A program made the translations under genes and the position numbers. This document shows, in pieces, positions 61,916 through 64,000 of a stretch of 64,000 bases of DNA. Origin of the DNA: Eledone cirrhosa (taxonomy: Eukaryota; Mollusca; Cephalopoda; Octopoda; Eledonidae). The stretch is from contig OZ024759.1 in assembly GCA_964016885.1 (NCBI GenBank), positions 5,195,546 to 5,259,545 on the forward strand, written 5' to 3'. Numbering within the stretch: the stretch's first letter is position 1; each line of letters begins with the position of its first letter. The notes below the pieces were generated by a model. It had not been told where the DNA came from. It saw only the letters and a list, made by a program, of their open reading frames with translations, and ran no database searches.

Positions 61916-64000
61916 TAACCCTTTAGCATTTACATTACCCTGTATTTACTATTGTATTTTCATGGTAAAGGCTTTACCTCACATAATTATCTCACGTAGC
62001 ATTTACATTACTCTGCATTTACTATTGTATTTTAATGGTAAAGGCTTTACCTCACATAACATTTACATTACCCTGTATTTACTATTGTATTTTCATGGTA
62101 AAGGCTTTACCTCACATAATTATCTCATAACATTTACATTACTCTGTATTTACTATTGTATTTTCATGGTAAAGGCTTTACCTCACATAATTATCTCACA
62201 TAACATTTACATTACCCTGTATTTACTATTGTATTTTCATGGTAAAGGTTTTACCTCACATAATTATCTCATAACATTTAAATTACTCTGTATTTACTAT
62301 TGTATTTTCATGGTAAAGGCTTTACCTCACATAATTATCTCACATAACATTTACATTACCCTGTATTTACTATTGTATTTTCATGGTAAAGGCTTTACCT
62401 CACATAATTATCTCATAACATTTACATTACCCTGTATTTACTATTGTATTTTCATGGTAAAGGCTTTACCTCACATAACATTTACATTACTCTGTATTTA
62501 CTATTGTATTTTCATGGTAAAGGCTTTACCTCACATAATTATCTCACATAACATTTACATTACTCTGTATTTACTATTGTATTTTCATGGTAAAGGCTTT
62601 ACCTCACATAATTATCTCACATAGCATTTACATTACTCTGTATTTACTATTGTATTTTCATGGTAAAGGCTTTACCTCACATAATTATCTCATAACATTT
62701 ACATTACTCTGTATTTACTATTGTATTTTCATGGTAAAGGCTTTACCTCACATAATTATCTCACATAACATTTACATTACCCTGTATTTACTATTGTATT
62801 TTCATGGTAAAGGCTTTACCTCACATAATTATCTCACATAACATTTACATTACCCTGTATTTACTATTGTATTTTCATGGTAAAGGCTTTACCTCACATA
62901 ATTATCTCATAACATTTACATTACTCTGTATTTACTATTGTATTTTCATGGTAAAGGCTTTACCTCACATAATTATCTCACATAACATTTACATTACCCT
63001 GTATTTACTATTGTATTTTCATGGTAAAGGCTTTACCTCACATAATTATCTCATAACATTTACATTACTCTGTATTTACTATTGTATTTTCATGGTAAAG
63101 GCTTTACCTCACATAATTATCTCACATAACATTTACATTACCCTGTATTTACTATTGTATTTTCATGGTAAAGGCTTTACCTCACATAATTATCTCATAA
63201 CATTTACATTACTCTGTATTTACTATTGTATTTTCATGGTAAAGGCTTTACCTCACATAATTATCTCACATAACATTTACATTACCCTGTATTTACTATT
63301 GTATTTTCATGGTAAAGGCTTTACCTCACATAATTATCTCATAACATTTACATTACCCTGTATTTACTATTGTATTTTCATGGTAAAGGCTTTACCTCAC
63401 ATAATTATCTCACATAACATTTACATTACTCTGTATTTACTATTGTATTTTCATGGTAAAGGCTTTATCTCACATAACATTTACATTACTCTGTATTTAC
63501 TATTGTATTTTCATGTTAAAGGCTTTACCTCACATAATTCTCATAACATTTACATTACTCTGTATTTATTATTGTATTTTCATGGTAAAGGCTTTACCTC
63601 ACATAATTATCTCACATAACATTTACATTACTCTGTATTTACTATTGTATTTTCATGGTAAAGGCTTTACCTCACATAATTATCTCACATAACATTTACA
63701 TTACTCTGTATTTACTATTGTATTTTCATGGTAAAGGCTTTACCTCACATAATTATCTCACGTAACATTTACATTACCCTGTATTTACTATTGTATTTTC
63801 ATGGTAAAGGCTTTACCTCACATAATTATCTCACATAACATTTACATTACTCTGTATTTACTATTGTATTTTCATGGTAAAGGCTTTACCTCACATAATA
63901 TCTCACATAACATTTACATTACCCTGTATTTACTATTGTATTTTCATGGTAAAGGCTTTACCTCACATAATTATCTCACATAACATTTACATTACCCTGT
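61916..64000. repeat. About 72-78-bp array expanded from the piggyBac-like MITE 5' end
   Basis: It starts as a normal MITE (TTAACCCTTTAGCATTTACA). The first about 75 bp (CATTTACATTACCCTGTATT to CTCACATAATTATCTCACAT) then repeats to the window end, about 28 copies. Two unit lengths differ in the final CACA or a 15-bp deletion, giving partly alternating dimers. It continues beyond the window. Confidence 0.9.

Overview
The window looks like the interior of one very long gene in a cephalopod mollusc, most likely an octopus. I infer this from the tRNA-headed SINEs, the RTE-like LINEs whose 3' ends run into GATGAT repeats, and the huge repeat-packed introns. No database was searched, so the species is an inference.

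The gene reads on the minus strand, from about 61.5 kb down to 1.7 kb. It appears as 23 positions holding a small exon that encodes one eight-cysteine EGF-like module. The usual spacing is C-x8-C-x3-C-x-C-x5-C-x6-C-x4-C-x8-C, as in laminin-EGF-like repeats of MEGF10/Draper/SREC-type receptors. Twenty-two of these are recognisable as 138-nt exons or indel derivatives of one; the most upstream is 135 nt. All begin and end in phase 1 (G|xx TGY ... G|GT), so any exon can be skipped or duplicated without shifting the frame. Seventeen are open with normal splice sites, though one of these has lost a cysteine. Six carry indels (-4, -1, +17, -1/-17, -1 and -2 nt). Several half-exons and exon stumps lie between them. 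No start codon, signal peptide, transmembrane segment or 3' end was seen, so both ends lie outside the window.

The introns are mostly tandem repeats. For several arrays the parent sequence is visible. The 54-bp array (27.5-36.7 kb, about 171 copies), the 38/56-bp array (23.6-24.4 kb) and a small array at 14.3 kb are amplified 3' halves of the gene's own EGF exon. The 45-bp array (15.9-18.2 kb, 50 copies) is an amplified internal piece of a tRNA SINE. The 60-bp array (20.1-21.7 kb) is an amplified coding motif of a LINE. The array from 61.9 kb to the window end is amplified from one end of a TTAA-flanked piggyBac-like MITE. Other arrays have 61, 20, 16, 51, 13, 33, 48, 31 and 51-bp units, and there is 0.9 kb of CCA triplets.

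Layout by + coordinate: 0-5.7 kb holds a 61-bp array, exon 23 and a decayed RTE element inserted in a MITE. 5.7-9.6 kb holds exons 22-20, a mariner relic, a hAT-like MITE and a long inverted repeat. 9.6-15 kb holds exons 19-17 and a hairpin element. 15-21.7 kb is arrays with exon 16. 21.8-26.1 kb holds exons 15-12. 26.1-36.8 kb is mainly the 54-bp array. 36.8-48.3 kb holds exons 11-5 with 48-bp and 31-bp arrays. 48.3-54.5 kb holds exons 4 and 3, a 570-bp direct repeat, two long hairpins and a second LINE. 54.5-59.1 kb holds the triplet tract, a 51-bp array and exon 2. 59.1-64 kb holds SINEs, exon 1 and the MITE-derived array.
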